A DNA stretch of 64,000 bases from Amblyomma americanum (taxonomy: Eukaryota; Arthropoda; Arachnida; Ixodida; Ixodidae): the NCBI RefSeq assembly GCF_052857255.1, contig NC_135500.1:50618272-50682271 (forward strand), read 5' to 3'. The notes beneath the pieces are model-generated. The model was not told where the DNA came from. It searched no databases and saw nothing but the letters and a program-made list of their open reading frames with translations. Shown piece after piece: positions 53,676-64,000 of this stretch. Position 1 is the first letter of the stretch. The number at the start of each line of letters is the position of its first letter. A program made the translations under genes and the position numbers.

Positions 53676-56600
53676 TTATAATAGATTTAAAACACTGGCT
53701 TTCTTTAGAAACTTACAAACAAGTGAAAATTCGACGAGTGTTTGCTCGCCTAAAAGCAATGCGGGATGAAATAAAATGTGTTCATTGTAAAATACCGTAA
53801 AAACTTTTTGTCTAAGTTCTTCGAGATGCGAACAAGAAATTAAAATGTGATTTACTGTGAGCTCTTCACCACACATTTCACACACAGGTTTGTCTTTTTT
53901 TGTTAATAAGAAGTTATGGGTGATGTGTGTGTGACCTATGCGTAAACGACATAAAATCACTTCGATAAAACGCTCTTTATGGTGGCATGATTTCCATTCT
54001 TTTATAATGGGCTTTATGGTATGCAGCTTGTTGTGTCCTTCATTTTCCCAAGAAGCTTGCCACTTGTCTCTTAGTCTGCTATGCACTAACTTCATGTAAT
54101 CCCTAGGAGGCAAATTCACATGTTTTATTTCCATGGTTCTGGTTTGTGCAGCACACATGTCGGCTCTCTCATTGTCCTGAATGCCAACGTGACTGGGAAC
54201 CCAGCACAATTTTATAACATGTTTTTGTGTTGTGACCTTTACTATATTATGTATGATGCTTCCAATCAGTGGCTCCGTGGCATTTTTAGAGTTTAATGCT
54301 GTAAGGACGCTCAGTGAATCTGTATAGATGCTGTTTTTGATGTTTTCATTTGTTATTTTCTGCACCGCAACACTAATAGCATAACACTCCGCGGTGAAAA
54401 CTGTAGCACATGAGGGAAGTCGTACTGCATTTTCATTTTTTCCTTGTATTACTGCGCTTCCTACATGAGCATGAGTTTTTGACCCGTCAGTATAAAATGG
54501 AGTGTAATTTCTGTATTTTTCTTGTAGTGCTAGATATTCTTGTATTATCTGGTCGTGTGGTGTACAAGTTTTCCTGAGGCGTGTTAGTGTGACGTCACAC
54601 ACTGTGGGAAGAGTGTACCACGGTGGTAGCGCTTCGCATCTTGGGGCAATATTTTTAATTTCATTTAGTATGTTTAGTGCTTGGCATTTTTCTTCGAAGC
54701 GCAAGAGCAACGGCTTAATTGCGTGAGGCTTGTTGTTGAAGAGTATTCTGGATGGGCATTTCGTGACGATTGAGTAACAGAGATGTTTGGGGTGAGAAAG
54801 GATTTTGAGGATGTATGTACAAGTTAGTGCAGTTCTTCGATCTTCTAAGGAAGGTTCATTCGTTTCCACATACAGACTTGCTATTGGTGAAGTTCTGTAA
54901 GCACCAGAAGACAACCTTAAACCAAGATTGTGGATAGGATCTAGTCGTTTTATGTAGGACGGTCTTGCTGAGCCATATACTATGCACCCATAGTCTAACT
55001 TAGAGCGAACCAGAGAACGATATATATGTAATAGGCATGCCCTATCAGATCCCCAGCGTTTTCTTGACAGTAGTTTTAGCACATTGAGGGCTTGGGAAGC
55101 TTTTTTCTTTAAGGTGTTTATATGTGGCAAGAAAGTGAGCTTTTTATCGAAAGTTATCCCTAGAAATTTATGTTCTTGTTTGACAGGTAATTGGGTTTGG
55201 TTTAGATATATTGTGGGGTTGGCCTGTAGGCCTCGTCTCAAAGAGAACAGAACCGCTACTGTTTTCTGAGGGGAAAATCTAAATCCGTTTCTATCTGCCC
55301 AGGTAGCCAGTTTATTTATTGTTATTTGTATCTGTCGCTCACAGGTGGGTATGCTGGATGACGTGCATGCTATTTGGAGGTCGTCTACGTAAACAGAGTA
55401 CATTATAGATTTTGGGATTACTTTTCCTATTGAGTTCATTTTGATGATGAATAAGGTCGTGCTGAGGATGCACCCCTGGGGTACGCCAGTTTCTTGTGTA
55501 AAAGTGTCGGAGAAGGTTGCACCTAGGCGGACTCGGAACGTGCGGTTGGTTAGGAAGTCATTCAAACAGCTCAGCATCCTGCCGCGGATACCTAGGTCCG
55601 CTAGGTCACGGAGGATACCCAACCTCCACGTGATATCGTAAGCCTTCTCCATGTCGAAGAAGACCCCGATACAGTGCTGGTTGTGGATGAACGCTTCCCG
55701 AACTGTGTTCTCAAAGCGAACGATGTGATCGGTTGTGGAACATGTCTTTTTAAAACCGCACTGGTGTATATCTAAAAGTTGCCGGGACTGAAGTATGAAG
55801 GTTAGTCTGATGTTTAGAATGCTTTCGAATGATTTTGCTATACAGCTAGTGAGTGTTATTGGCCTGTAACTGGTGGGAGTAGTTGGTGGCTTGCCAGGTT
55901 TTAGGAAGGGTACTATGATTGCTTCTTTCCATGCTTGGGGGATTTCTCCACTCATCCATATTTTATTGAAAAATTTTAGGAGAGCCTCTATGGCAGTCTC
56001 AGAGAGGTGAGCAAGCATGGCATAATGTATATTGTCTGGGCCTGGTGCTGTCATTTTACCGGATGTTAGTACTGTGTTTAGTTCCTGCATTGTAATAACC
56101 TGATTGTAGTCTTCGTGTATGCATGTTCCAAAGGGAAGTTTTTGTTTTTCTACTATTGTTTTGTGCTTTTGAAATGTTTGTGTATAGTTGGATGAGCTTG
56201 AAACTGTGGAAAAATGCTCACCCAATAAGTTGGCCTGTTCTTCTAATGTTGTTTGAGTACCGGGTGTTGTCAAAAGCGGAAGTGTGAAGGAAGTATGGTC
56301 ACCAGTGAATTTACGAACTTTGTCCCACATTTTCTTTGATGGTATTGAAAGATTAATAGAGGACATATATTTCTGCCAGGAGGTTTTCTCAGCATTCCTG
56401 CGCACGTACCGCGATTTCGCCTTGGCCCTTTTAAAAATGAGTAAGTTCTCTGCAGTGGGGTACCGGCGCAAGGTGCTCCATGCTTTATTTTGCTGTTTTT
56501 TTTGCAAATGTATATTCTTCTGTCCACCATACTTTGTGTTTCTTCTGTACGAGTCCTGTTGTTTGTGGTATAGCGAGTGTTGCAGCAGATATTATGCATG

Positions 56601-57390
56601 TAGTAAATCTTTCATTAATTTCATCTATGCTGAGGTCTTCAGAAAATTCTTTATCTAGAGTGGCACTTTCTGTAAAAAGTGACCAGTCGGCGAGGTGAAA
56701 TTTCCAGCGCCGTGGTCTTGTGGGGATGAGTGGAGTGGAAGACGAGAGCCTGATGACAGTGGGTAGGTGATCACTTCCCAGAGGATCATTTAAAACATCC
56801 CATTTAAAATCGGTAAAAAGAGACGGTGATGTGAAAGCTAAATCAAGGAAGCTCATTTTTGCTGAGCTTGGGCAACAATATGTGGCCTTTCCTGTGTTTA
56901 AAAGACAGACATTATTTGAGAGTAGAAAATCTTCGATTATTTTGCCCCTAGAGTCACAGCGTTCGCTTCCCCAAAACGGGGAGTGAGCGTTAAAATCGCC
57001 AACTACCAGATATGGCTCCGGCAATTCATTGATCAGGCCTTCTAAATCTTGTATTGTTAATGTGATGTGTGGGGGGAGATATAAAGAGCAAATTGTTATT
57101 GTTTTGTAGGTAACGACGCTAACTGCAACTGCCTCAAGTTTTGTGTAAAGTTTGATTTCTTGAGCAGGGACGCCGCTTTGAAGGACAATCGCGACGCCTC
57201 CCGAGAGTCGATTTGCCTGCTCGCGATCGCGTCTAAAAATGTTATAATGTTTAAGGATATGCACATGTTGTGGACCAAGATTGGTCTCCTGAAGACATAA
57301 AACTGTGGGTAGCATTGACCCTAAAATATGTGTTACGTCGCTGTAGTTCCGCATAATTCCTCTACAATTCCACTGAATTAAGAAAGCCAT
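53676..57390 (-). pseudogene. LINE ORF2: endonuclease, RT (YVDD), RNase H; single frameshift
   Basis: Block 1 (57390-56485) starts MAFLIQWNCRGIM and holds the full APE-type endonuclease (LQETNLG, VGDFNAHSPFWGS, GSDHLPT). Block 2 (56507-53676) has RT with APGPDNI, SYRPITLTS, DMEKAYD, TGVPQGCILS and a YVDD catalytic motif near residue 371. RNase H has YTDGSK near 672, TAECYAISVAV, YTDSLSVL and WVPSHVGIQDNERAD. A knuckle-like CEMCGEELTVNHILISC closes the protein. The blocks are separated only by a one-base change in a T-run around 56490-56501. That makes it either a recently inactivated copy or a sequencing error in an intact one. Confidence 0.85.
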
Positions 57391-57421
57391 GTTAATTTTT
57401 GGGGTGAGAACGCTAAGGTGT

Positions 57422-58620
57422 TTACTTATGCTCAGGGCCCGTTATGAGGGGTCTGTCTTTTTTTCGCTCAAGAGAGCTGTTCCGCCGCTGCAAAGCGGGC
57501 GGACTGGGAGTTGTATCCATCACCTCGCCAGAGGTGCTGGAGGACCGCGCAGCCGCGGTTGTGTTAGTTTCAGGCCTCCCCTGACGGGGGGAAGTCCTGC
57601 GGGATGCCGACCCATGGACCGGCGCTCCCTGCTGTGAAAATGGCAGGGCAGCTTTCGCTGACCCTGCCTGGGGCGTGGATGGCCCTGCCATAGGCTCGGT
57701 GGAAGTGGCCTCGGCAGGTGCCGGAGTGCTGTGTGGTGCTACGCCCCTGCGCACCACATCAGCGAAGTTTGGTTTCGCTGTGAACGAGAATGTGTTGTTT
57801 AGTGCAAAACGCCTCCTGGCTTCTTTAAATGAAATGTTTTCTTTGGTCTTTATGGTGATAATTTCTTTCTCCTTTTTCCAGGACGGACACGCCCTGGAGT
57901 ACGCAGCGTGGTCTCCTTCGCAATTTGCGCAGCGCAGTGCTGCGTCACATTCCTCTGAATTGTGGTCCTTAGAAGCGCATTTCGCACAGGCTTTGCGGCC
58001 GCGGCAACTCTGAGAGCCGTGCCCGAATCTCTGACAGTTGAAGCATCTGCGTGGGTTAGGAATGTAGTGCCTGACATTAACTTTAATGTATCCGACTTCG
58101 ATGGTTTCAGGTAATGTGCTTGTGCTGAATGTGAGTACCAGGTGTTTAGTATCTATTTCTTTGTTGTCTTTGCGGATTTTAATTCGATAGACATCTGTGA
58201 CATTTTGGTCGCTGAGACCTTCTAGCATTTCTTTTTCTGTTAGATGAATGAAGTCGTTTTCTGAAATGACACCACGGACGGTATTGAGGGATCTGTGGGC
58301 TGTTATGGAGACTGGGATTTCTCCAATAGAGAGAATGTCTGAGATCTTGGAGTTTTGGGTATGGTCACGGATTTCTAGTAATAAGTCGCCACTGGCCATT
58401 TTCGATAGCTTATATCCGGGGCCCAGTGCATCTGTTAGGCACTTTGACACAAGAAAGGGTGATAGTATTCTTGCCTGTTTTCCTTCTACTGTACTATGTA
58501 TGACATGGAACTTTGGGAAGGTTGTTTTCTTTTTCGGGAAAAAGTCTGTTGCTTCGTTCCGCCCTCTTTTAAGAGAGCGATCAGGTTTTGAAAGGGGGGA
58601 GCCATAAAGAAAATTTAGTT
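57422..58620 (-). pseudogene. LINE ORF1 (Gag-like), likely one-base deletion at start
   Basis: The long frame is open to a stop at 57422; its first ATG-type start is at 58450 but homology-like sequence reaches further upstream (TTFPKFHVIHSTVEGKQA). An ATG (MAPP...) near 58600 would join this frame only with one more C in a six-C run, so a homopolymer deletion is likely. Three zinc knuckles are visible: CFNCQRFGHGSQSC, CAKCASKDHNSEEC and CANCEGDHAAYSRAC. A Ser/Pro-rich basic tail follows. The protein would bind element RNA. It differs clearly from the ORF1 of the 26-36 kb LINEs. Confidence 0.78.
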
Positions 58621-58896
58621 ATTCGGTCATGGTGCCAGCCACCCACCACGGAGTCCAACAAGGGGACGGGACAGGAACTTGAAAGCAAGTCCTGCCCACG
58701 CCAGCTGTACACCTCAACTATAACCAAATATGACTCAACTCAGGGTAGTTGGTCACACAAGGTTAACCCTCGCCGCCAGGAAAACAGGAAAAACCAAGGA
58801 GTGAGTAGGATATAGGAGAGTTGTGAGACAGAGATAGGAAAGTGAAAGATGGAGAGGAGGATAGGAAAAGGCGACTGCCGATTCCCCCCGGTCGGG

Positions 58897-58899
58897 TCA
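58897..58899. repeat. TCA target site at Harbinger left end
   Basis: TCA directly precedes GGGCCGTTTCACATG; the same trinucleotide flanks the Harbinger MITE at 38958. The matching right copy is outside the window. Confidence 0.7.
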
Positions 58900-59182
58900 G
58901 GGCCGTTTCACATGCATGCGATTTTCGCCTGCGACACTGCGAATCCCGTCGGTCTGCGACTGGGGAGGGCCGTCGGTCTAGTCGCAGACGGCTTGCGATC
59001 GAGTTCCGTCCGGTTGGAATTTTTTCGCAGCGTCGGTGTGGTCGGGCTGCGACTAACCAATGGGAAGCATCGTGACGTCACGTCAAGTGTGGTCACGTGT
59101 TGGCAGAAGCGGAGGGAGCGGCAAGCACAAAGTGTGTTTTGGTTGCATCGCGCGCACGTGGGCGCACATCGAATCATCGAAA

Positions 59183-61441
59183 ATGTCCGCTCATCACTCT
59201 TTTGAAGCCACGCGCGCGTCTTTCAATGAGCATCTGATTGATGAAGTGGCGAGGCGGCCACTCCTGTGGAACGTAAGATCCAATGATTATAGGAAGAATA
59301 TCAACAAAACTGTGCTTTGGGAAGAAATCAGGGATGCCATGCGATCAATCGACCCCACAGGTGCGTACTAGTTCTTTTCGACCATTGTTATTTTAGTTAC
59401 TTACTCTACTGTACTTACTTACTCTACGTGAAGTTGTTAATTATAACATCGAAGTGCTGATCACGAGTGATTGTGCCGCCCCTCGTTTGACAATAAACGA
59501 CCTCGGATGGTCGACGCGAGCAGCACGTTCAGTGCACGCTGCATAGGTACGCAGTTGCTTATGCGGATTCTCGGCATTTTAAACAGTGGTAGTGCGCATA
59601 GCTTTGTTTAATGAGAACATAAAAATGCCAGTAAATCATAGTATACTGACCGGTGCTCAGAAAAAAGGTTTCGACGACGTCTTTTCCGCTGATATTTTTT
59701 TCACGCCTTTGTTTACACACTGCGGGGGTCAACCACGTGCAAAATATGTGAGCTGTCATTTCAGTTAAATTTCTATTCCTTAAACAAGAAAATTGAAACA
59801 CTAAACCTAATGATGACCGGCCTTGTTCACGAATCTGGACCACACGCCTGTACCCGGTTTAGTACGTTATATTTTGCTGCTCAGCGCGAGACAAATGCCT
59901 CCGAGTTGGTGTTGCAGTTTCCGATGGCGGCGAAATGGAAAAATAGTCGAGTGCTGTGAAATGTCGGCACGCTATAAAGGCACTGGAGTGACCAGAATTA
60001 TTTTGGACCTGAAATCATTGCGGCAGCGCCGTTTCATTTCCGACCATTTATGTGCTCAAACAAAATCGTCCTAGTTTTGTCTCGCATGTGCTGTCATTGT
60101 TTGTGGTATGCATTTTCACTCACTTACGGGAAGGCACATACGGGGGAATATGACTGAATATTCATTCAAAATACGAAGGATCCCAGTAGTCACCAAAACT
60201 AAGAAGCGGGTATGGGAATGTTTCTTAGCTATACTTAGTTCATGTCTGTGTTTTTCAGCGTTGGTTGTTAATACGACGGATCACCACCAGCTCGCCCAAT
60301 CCTCAGTACTTGTTTAGTTCATGTTCCTTGCTTTTAATGGAGTGCAGTTCTGCCCGTTTTGTTTTACACAACCAACTAGGGAACACACTAAACAATTTCT
60401 GGCATGTGTTGAAAAGCGTTTATTCTTCATTTCAGATAATTGGCTTCATTTGTAACTAATTTTCATATACTTTCAGCCACAGTAGAATCCGTACAACGCA
60501 GATGGCGGAATTTAAAAGATACATACCGCCGAAAACTAAAGGATATAGAAATGGAGAGAAGAAGTGGCGCCGGAGTCCTACCGAAGAGTAGGTGCTGGGT
60601 GCACCTAGAAAGAATGCGGTTCTTAAAGGACCAAATGGAAGCTCGCCAGTAAGTATTACTCCAGTGCAACTTTCCCACCGCGTTCCATTTTACGTGTTTG
60701 TGAGAGTTTTAAGAAGAAACATTTAGGTACTGTTTTCGCAGCAAAAATGGATGTTGCATGTACTGCTTCTCAGGGTATATTCTTCATCCACTACACTAAC
60801 TGTTCATTGTGATGCCTCAGTTTAGTTTGTAGTTTCATTGCAGCTTTGATTTCGTGAATGCCAGGTTTGCAGACATGGTTATCAGTAGAGCCACAGTTGT
60901 ATTTGCAGTGCTGCTGTCAAAGCCTATCACTACATTCTCTCAGTGATTAATGTGACCATACTGCAGTGGACACAGCAGCATGGAGGTGGTGAATGAAGGC
61001 ATAGACGCTCACGCACGGCCAGGATCACCAGCTGCGGCCGATGACTTCACACCAGACGCTTCTTTTGAGGACATCTTTTTGAGTCCTGACTTGCCGCAGC
61101 CCACCAACTCTCAGCCTATGGCTCTTAATGAAGAGCAAGGCTCGGCGAGCCAATCTGTGTGTGTTACTGCACAGAATGGCCCGCCGCAGCCCAAAAAGCG
61201 AAAGAGAGTCCAGGAAGAGCTCGACGCTGTAAATGCACGGCTCATATCTGTGCGAAGTGCACTACTGGCACACAAGCCAGCAGATGCCGACGAGCATTTT
61301 TTGCTCTCCTTGAAACCCTACATAGAAACTCTGCCAAGGAACATGCGCCGTCACCTACAGATCGAAATGCTGAATATTTTAGGCCACTACAGCGAGGGAG
61401 AGTATCCTCCACACCTTGTGGTAGCATCACCATCACAATAA
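59183..61441 (+). CDS. Harbinger accessory protein, MADF and BESS domains, three exons
   Basis: Exons are 59183-59360, 60477-60648 and 60967-61441, with GT-AG introns (CACAG/GTGCGT ... TTTCAG/CC; CGCCA/GTAAGT ... TGCAG/TG). The joined frame is 274 codons with no stop. I chose the ATG in GAAAATGTC (MSAHHSFEATR); an upstream ATG at 59060 is possible but not needed. Exon 1 and exon 2 together make a MADF domain (FNEHLIDEVARRPLLWN ... WEEIRDAM / VQRRWRNLKDTYRRKL). Exon 3 has a KKRKR nuclear-signal-like stretch and a BESS motif (DEHFLLSLKPYIETLP near the C-terminus). AATAAA overlaps the stop (61438-61443). It probably binds element DNA and recruits the transposase; MADF partners are known in Drosophila PIF elements. 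It appears intact. Confidence 0.82.
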
Positions 61442-61443
61442 AG
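61438..61443 (+). promoter_or_regulatory. Polyadenylation signal overlapping the stop codon
   Basis: AATAAA starts three bases before the end of the TAA stop of the MADF-BESS gene, implying a very short 3' UTR. Confidence 0.6.
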
Positions 61444-61964
61444 AGAAGTGAAAACAGATTCGGTATGTCTGGCACCACGTTTATTTCACTCTGCTGCAGT
61501 TGTGAAAAGAAAAGACTGAGCAAAGAAGCCATGACAAATTATAACCTTGTAGGGCTCGTAGAACAATGGTACACAATGCCCTGTGTTCAGGGGGAACAGT
61601 TGAAACAGGCTTTATTTTTTTCTTACATACTACGCCTGTGTTGCCACCTATTTCAAGACAATGCCATCTGCACTGGAAAAGCGATAAAAACACAGTAGCG
61701 CTTGCTGTTTTCGGTACAAAAGAAGAATGAATAACACCTGTTGACCACATGTGGCATGCTGATGACAAAGGTGAGCAAAACTGAGTTGCCAGGACAGTGC
61801 AATCACAAATATCTCGTTTCAATTGTTTAAAAAGAGAAAAAACTGCCCACTGCGTTTACGTAGCCTAGCCGTGGTTTCTGAATACCCTATCAAGGGACCA
61901 ACCGAGGTGTTGCTCAGGCATAACTAGGCCGTGCATGTTACGGTCTTTATTTCAGAGTAAACAT

Positions 61965-61982
61965 GGGGGGGGGGGGGGGGGG
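61965..61982 (+). repeat. Poly-G run (18 G)
   Basis: Uninterrupted G-run in the Harbinger interior, capable of forming a G-quadruplex; the length may be a sequencing artefact. Confidence 0.7.
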
Positions 61983-62144
61983 TTGAATGTTTTTCGGCAT
62001 TTATTTCTTTATGGGAAAAAAAACTTTTTTTGTCTAATTGTACGGTGCAACTTCAATTTCATCTCTTTGTATTTTGCATTGGAGCGCTCGGTGAGAGTGC
62101 AGATTATTTATGAAATACTACACAATCCCTTTCATTGCTTTGGT

Positions 62145-62200
62145 GCCGCCGCGGTGGCTCAGTGGTTATGGGGCCCGGCTGCTGACCCGAAAGACGCGGG
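62145..62200 (+). mobile_element. SINE head fragment
   Basis: GCCGCCGCGGTGGCTCAGTG followed by GGCTGCTGACCCGAAAGACG matches the first 55 bases of the SINE at 6566. The body is missing; the sequence changes right after the anticodon-arm region and before a complete box B. Confidence 0.7.
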
Positions 62201-62223
62201 TACAGGTAGATGATCTACCTGTA
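62201..62223. repeat. Perfect short palindrome
   Basis: TACAGGTAGAT, one central G, then ATCTACCTGTA. It lies exactly at the break of the SINE head. Confidence 0.85.
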
Positions 62224-63354
62224 CTGCTAGGATTCAGGACATCATTGTTGGCTAGGCAGTGCTCATAAAGCCCCTTTATGGTCTGCTGCCCAAGAGTTTG
62301 GTTTTTGGTGGTCAACACGCGTGTTTTGTTAGCACATATGCATCATGCGCTCAAGCACATCATGGGGTGGGGGGGGGGTGAGAAAAACCTGCCTCATGGG
62401 TGGCTTGACAAGCTCGCATCTCCTTATAAGAGGCTATAAAAGACACAACACAAATGGTACGGGAATGCTAAGGATAGGGAAGCTCTGAATCACAGCAGTT
62501 AGCCAGTAAAAATCACTGCACAGAGAATGGATACAACTCCACAAGTGTAATATGTATGTATACAAATATTCACAAAGCAAACAAGTAGTCACTCACTTCA
62601 CAAATATTAAACAAATAATGCAAACATGCATAAGTACACATTATATACACTATATACATACACAACCACATCTACCATACACACACACAGCCAAAAATGC
62701 CAGGCCAAGTGAACTATATGACATAACCCGGTCACTCCAAACAAACTCTGTCTGAGGTTTACAGTCACATCATGTTTCAGCATCATGGCTAGTCGCCTAG
62801 AGAATCTATGAGGGCTTATGTAAATGGAAATTGCATTTGAGCTGTAACTTCCGGCCTTTTTAAGCAACTACTGCAGAAACCACGGCAGTAGGTATGTTTA
62901 CAACTACAGCTGCACCAACAACTCTGTTATTACCACTAGACTTGATCCTCTGTCACAGGCTCCTGCCTGGCTACATAATAAAAACCTCCAGCAGTAGCTC
63001 TTTGCAAAGCCTGACTCGACATTTCCTAAGGCTTTAGATTTTGTTGCTCGCATGGAAAACATTGTACAGCAGTCGCAAAGAATGAGTACTGAGCATGCAG
63101 ATGTCGACAAAGCAACCAACACAGGTTCCACATGTGACCGCAAGGCTCAGACAAAAAGGTTGCCATGATCGACATGCAATGACATGAAATAAGTATACTT
63201 CACAGGAAGTGTCAGTATGCTTGTTACATATATGTGTGTGTGTGTGCGCACGCGCCATAAAGTGTACAGCAAGTCAAAAGCAGTCACCACCTAGGTGAAG
63301 CCCGGATGCTGAACTGGACATGCTCTTAACAGGGGCCTTATTATCAATCATGAC
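62224..63354. other. No gene seen; probable Harbinger interior
   Basis: Holds a short G-run near 62365, CA/TA-rich simple sequence at 62620-62695 and a (TG)n tract near 63225-63245. Likely 3' UTR and spacer between the convergent Harbinger genes. Confidence 0.4.
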
Positions 63355-64000
63355 CTATGGTCGCAGTCCTGCAGACGCACGTTGCCATGGTACAGCACCC
63401 CGACTGCTTACAAAATAGGTTGAAAAAATATCCCTGGCTTCAGCAGCTGCCCTGGAAAAATTGTGGCCAGCAGGAGGCTGCAGGTCGAGCATGGCTGAGC
63501 CCCCATCAGCGTCTAGGGTGGCACGCCACTGGCCCTGGGCAACATTCCCAAAGCTGTCCTCTTGATCGCCATATGTGGCATCCATGTAGAACGCATCGTC
63601 CATCAAAAAGTTGTGTAGGACACAGGCAGCCATCACCACAAAGTCGACATTTTCAGGCTTCAGGTTAATTACTCGCCTGAAGATCCGAAACCTCGAGGCC
63701 ATAACGCCAAAGGCGCTTTCCACGCACCTCCTGCAAATAAATAGCGTTGAGTAATACATGTTGTGAAGGGAGTATTTTATAGCTTCGATTACCTAGCCCG
63801 GCTTAGGCGGTAGTTGAAGATCCGTTTGTGGTCTTCGTGGCACCTTCCTGAGTATGGGCGCAGGAAATCGGGACGAAGCTGAAAAGCCTCGTCGCCGATG
63901 AAAACGTGTGGCGCCACTACTGTTGATCCCGGCAGCTGTGTGGGGGCTGGCAGCCTGAGAAGACCTCCCTCCAGGCACTTACCAAACCTGGAGGCACTCA
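63355..64000 (-). CDS. HARBI1-type Harbinger transposase, 3' exons (partial)
   Basis: The minus-strand exons 64000-63793 and 63730-63355 are joined across a 62-bp intron (GCTAG/GTAATC ... TTTGCAG/GAG). The joined frame reads FGKCLEGGLLRLPAPTQLPG, then FIGDEAFQLRPDFLRPY, IFNYRLSRAR/RCVESAFG and MAACVLHNFL. These are the C-terminal motifs of the HARBI1/PIF DDE nuclease: the second catalytic Asp in GDEAF and the catalytic Glu in RRCVESAFG are both present. The protein ends QRASAGLRP. The N-terminal exons with the first Asp lie outside the window. The enzyme cuts at the GGGCCGTTTCACATG ends and inserts at TNA sites. No disruption is seen in the visible part. Confidence 0.85.

Larger units (their letters stand above)
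53574..58896 (-). mobile_element. I-like LINE (YVDD type), nearly intact
   Basis: On the minus strand it has a 5' region (58.9-58.5 kb), ORF1 (to 57422), ORF2 (57390-53676) and a short 3' UTR. The end is TTGGCGCATGATAGCCATAG, TGCTTATGCGCCATAAAACC and a (CAA)n tail at 53574-53588. ORF2 is complete except for one frame change in a T-run near 56490-56501, and ORF1 has an apparent one-base loss in a C-run at its start. The Harbinger element begins directly at its 5' side (58900), so the true LINE 5' end may lie beyond the window. Confidence 0.87.
58900..64000. mobile_element. PIF/Harbinger transposon, left part
   Basis: The left TIR begins GGGCCGTTTCACATGCATGC after a TCA target. Inside are a plus-strand three-exon gene for a MADF-BESS protein (59183-61441) and, convergent to it, a minus-strand HARBI1-type transposase whose last two exons are visible (63355 to the window end). 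A transposase plus a Myb/SANT/MADF-type DNA-binding partner is the standard two-gene plan of PIF/Harbinger. The right end lies beyond 64000. A SINE head and an 18-base G-run lie between the genes. Confidence 0.85.

Noticed and set aside
1..64000. CRISPR arrays, bacterial operons or integrated viral genes
   Set aside because: No spaced short repeats or prokaryotic gene layout were seen, and RT-bearing ORFs all carry LINE or Penelope features.

Overview
This is nuclear DNA from a eukaryote, most likely a hard (ixodid, metastriate) tick. There is no operon structure, introns have GT-AG ends, and almost everything recognisable is a transposable element. Four full copies of a tRNA-headed SINE closely resemble the Ruka family described from Rhipicephalus. 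The mixture of CR1/L2-like and I/R1-like LINEs, Penelope-like elements (PLEs), Tigger/pogo relics, hAT and PIF/Harbinger fits large tick genomes. The species call is inference.

Layout. 0.2-10.3 kb: a Tigger-type MITE; a decayed minus-strand CR1/L2-like LINE (about 0.9-5.4 kb) split by a precisely delimited hAT element (1311-4046, 8-bp TSD); a SINE with 14-bp TSD; a long inverted repeat that is probably Penelope-derived; and a rearranged Tigger. 10.3-20.5 kb: Tigger transposase scraps in both orientations, a candidate TIR element, the only good host-gene candidate (a 628-codon leucine-rich-repeat terminal exon, 14307-16190), another Tigger, and the left end of an unidentified TTAA-type element. 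20.5-36.4 kb: four non-LTR retrotransposons, all on the minus strand, joined head to tail with no unique DNA between them. One of them (25.7-31.2 kb) has both ORFs open. 38-41.8 kb: another minus-strand LINE interrupted by a Harbinger MITE at a TCA target. 41.8-53.5 kb: four Ruka-like SINEs, an orphan C2H2 zinc-finger exon, a near-perfect palindromic Penelope insertion with a 13-bp TSD, a broken THAP-domain gene, a plus-strand CR1/L2 LINE tail and a second Penelope fragment. 53.6-58.9 kb: a nearly intact minus-strand I-like LINE with one homopolymer frameshift. 58.9 kb to the end: the left part of a PIF/Harbinger transposon with a three-exon MADF-BESS accessory gene on plus and a HARBI1-type transposase on minus, cut by the window edge.

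How it works together. Apart from the LRR exon, and possibly the zinc-finger and THAP exons, the window is a stratified transposon landscape. Nested insertions keep their target-site duplications, so the relative order can be read: hAT into CR1, Harbinger MITE into an R1-like LINE, SINE into a CR1/L2 LINE. For the first two, removing the insert and one TSD copy brings the host LINE reading frame back into register. The most notable structures are the Penelope palindrome, the Harbinger with its MADF-BESS partner and a TIR-matched MITE about 20 kb away, and the contiguous LINE array.
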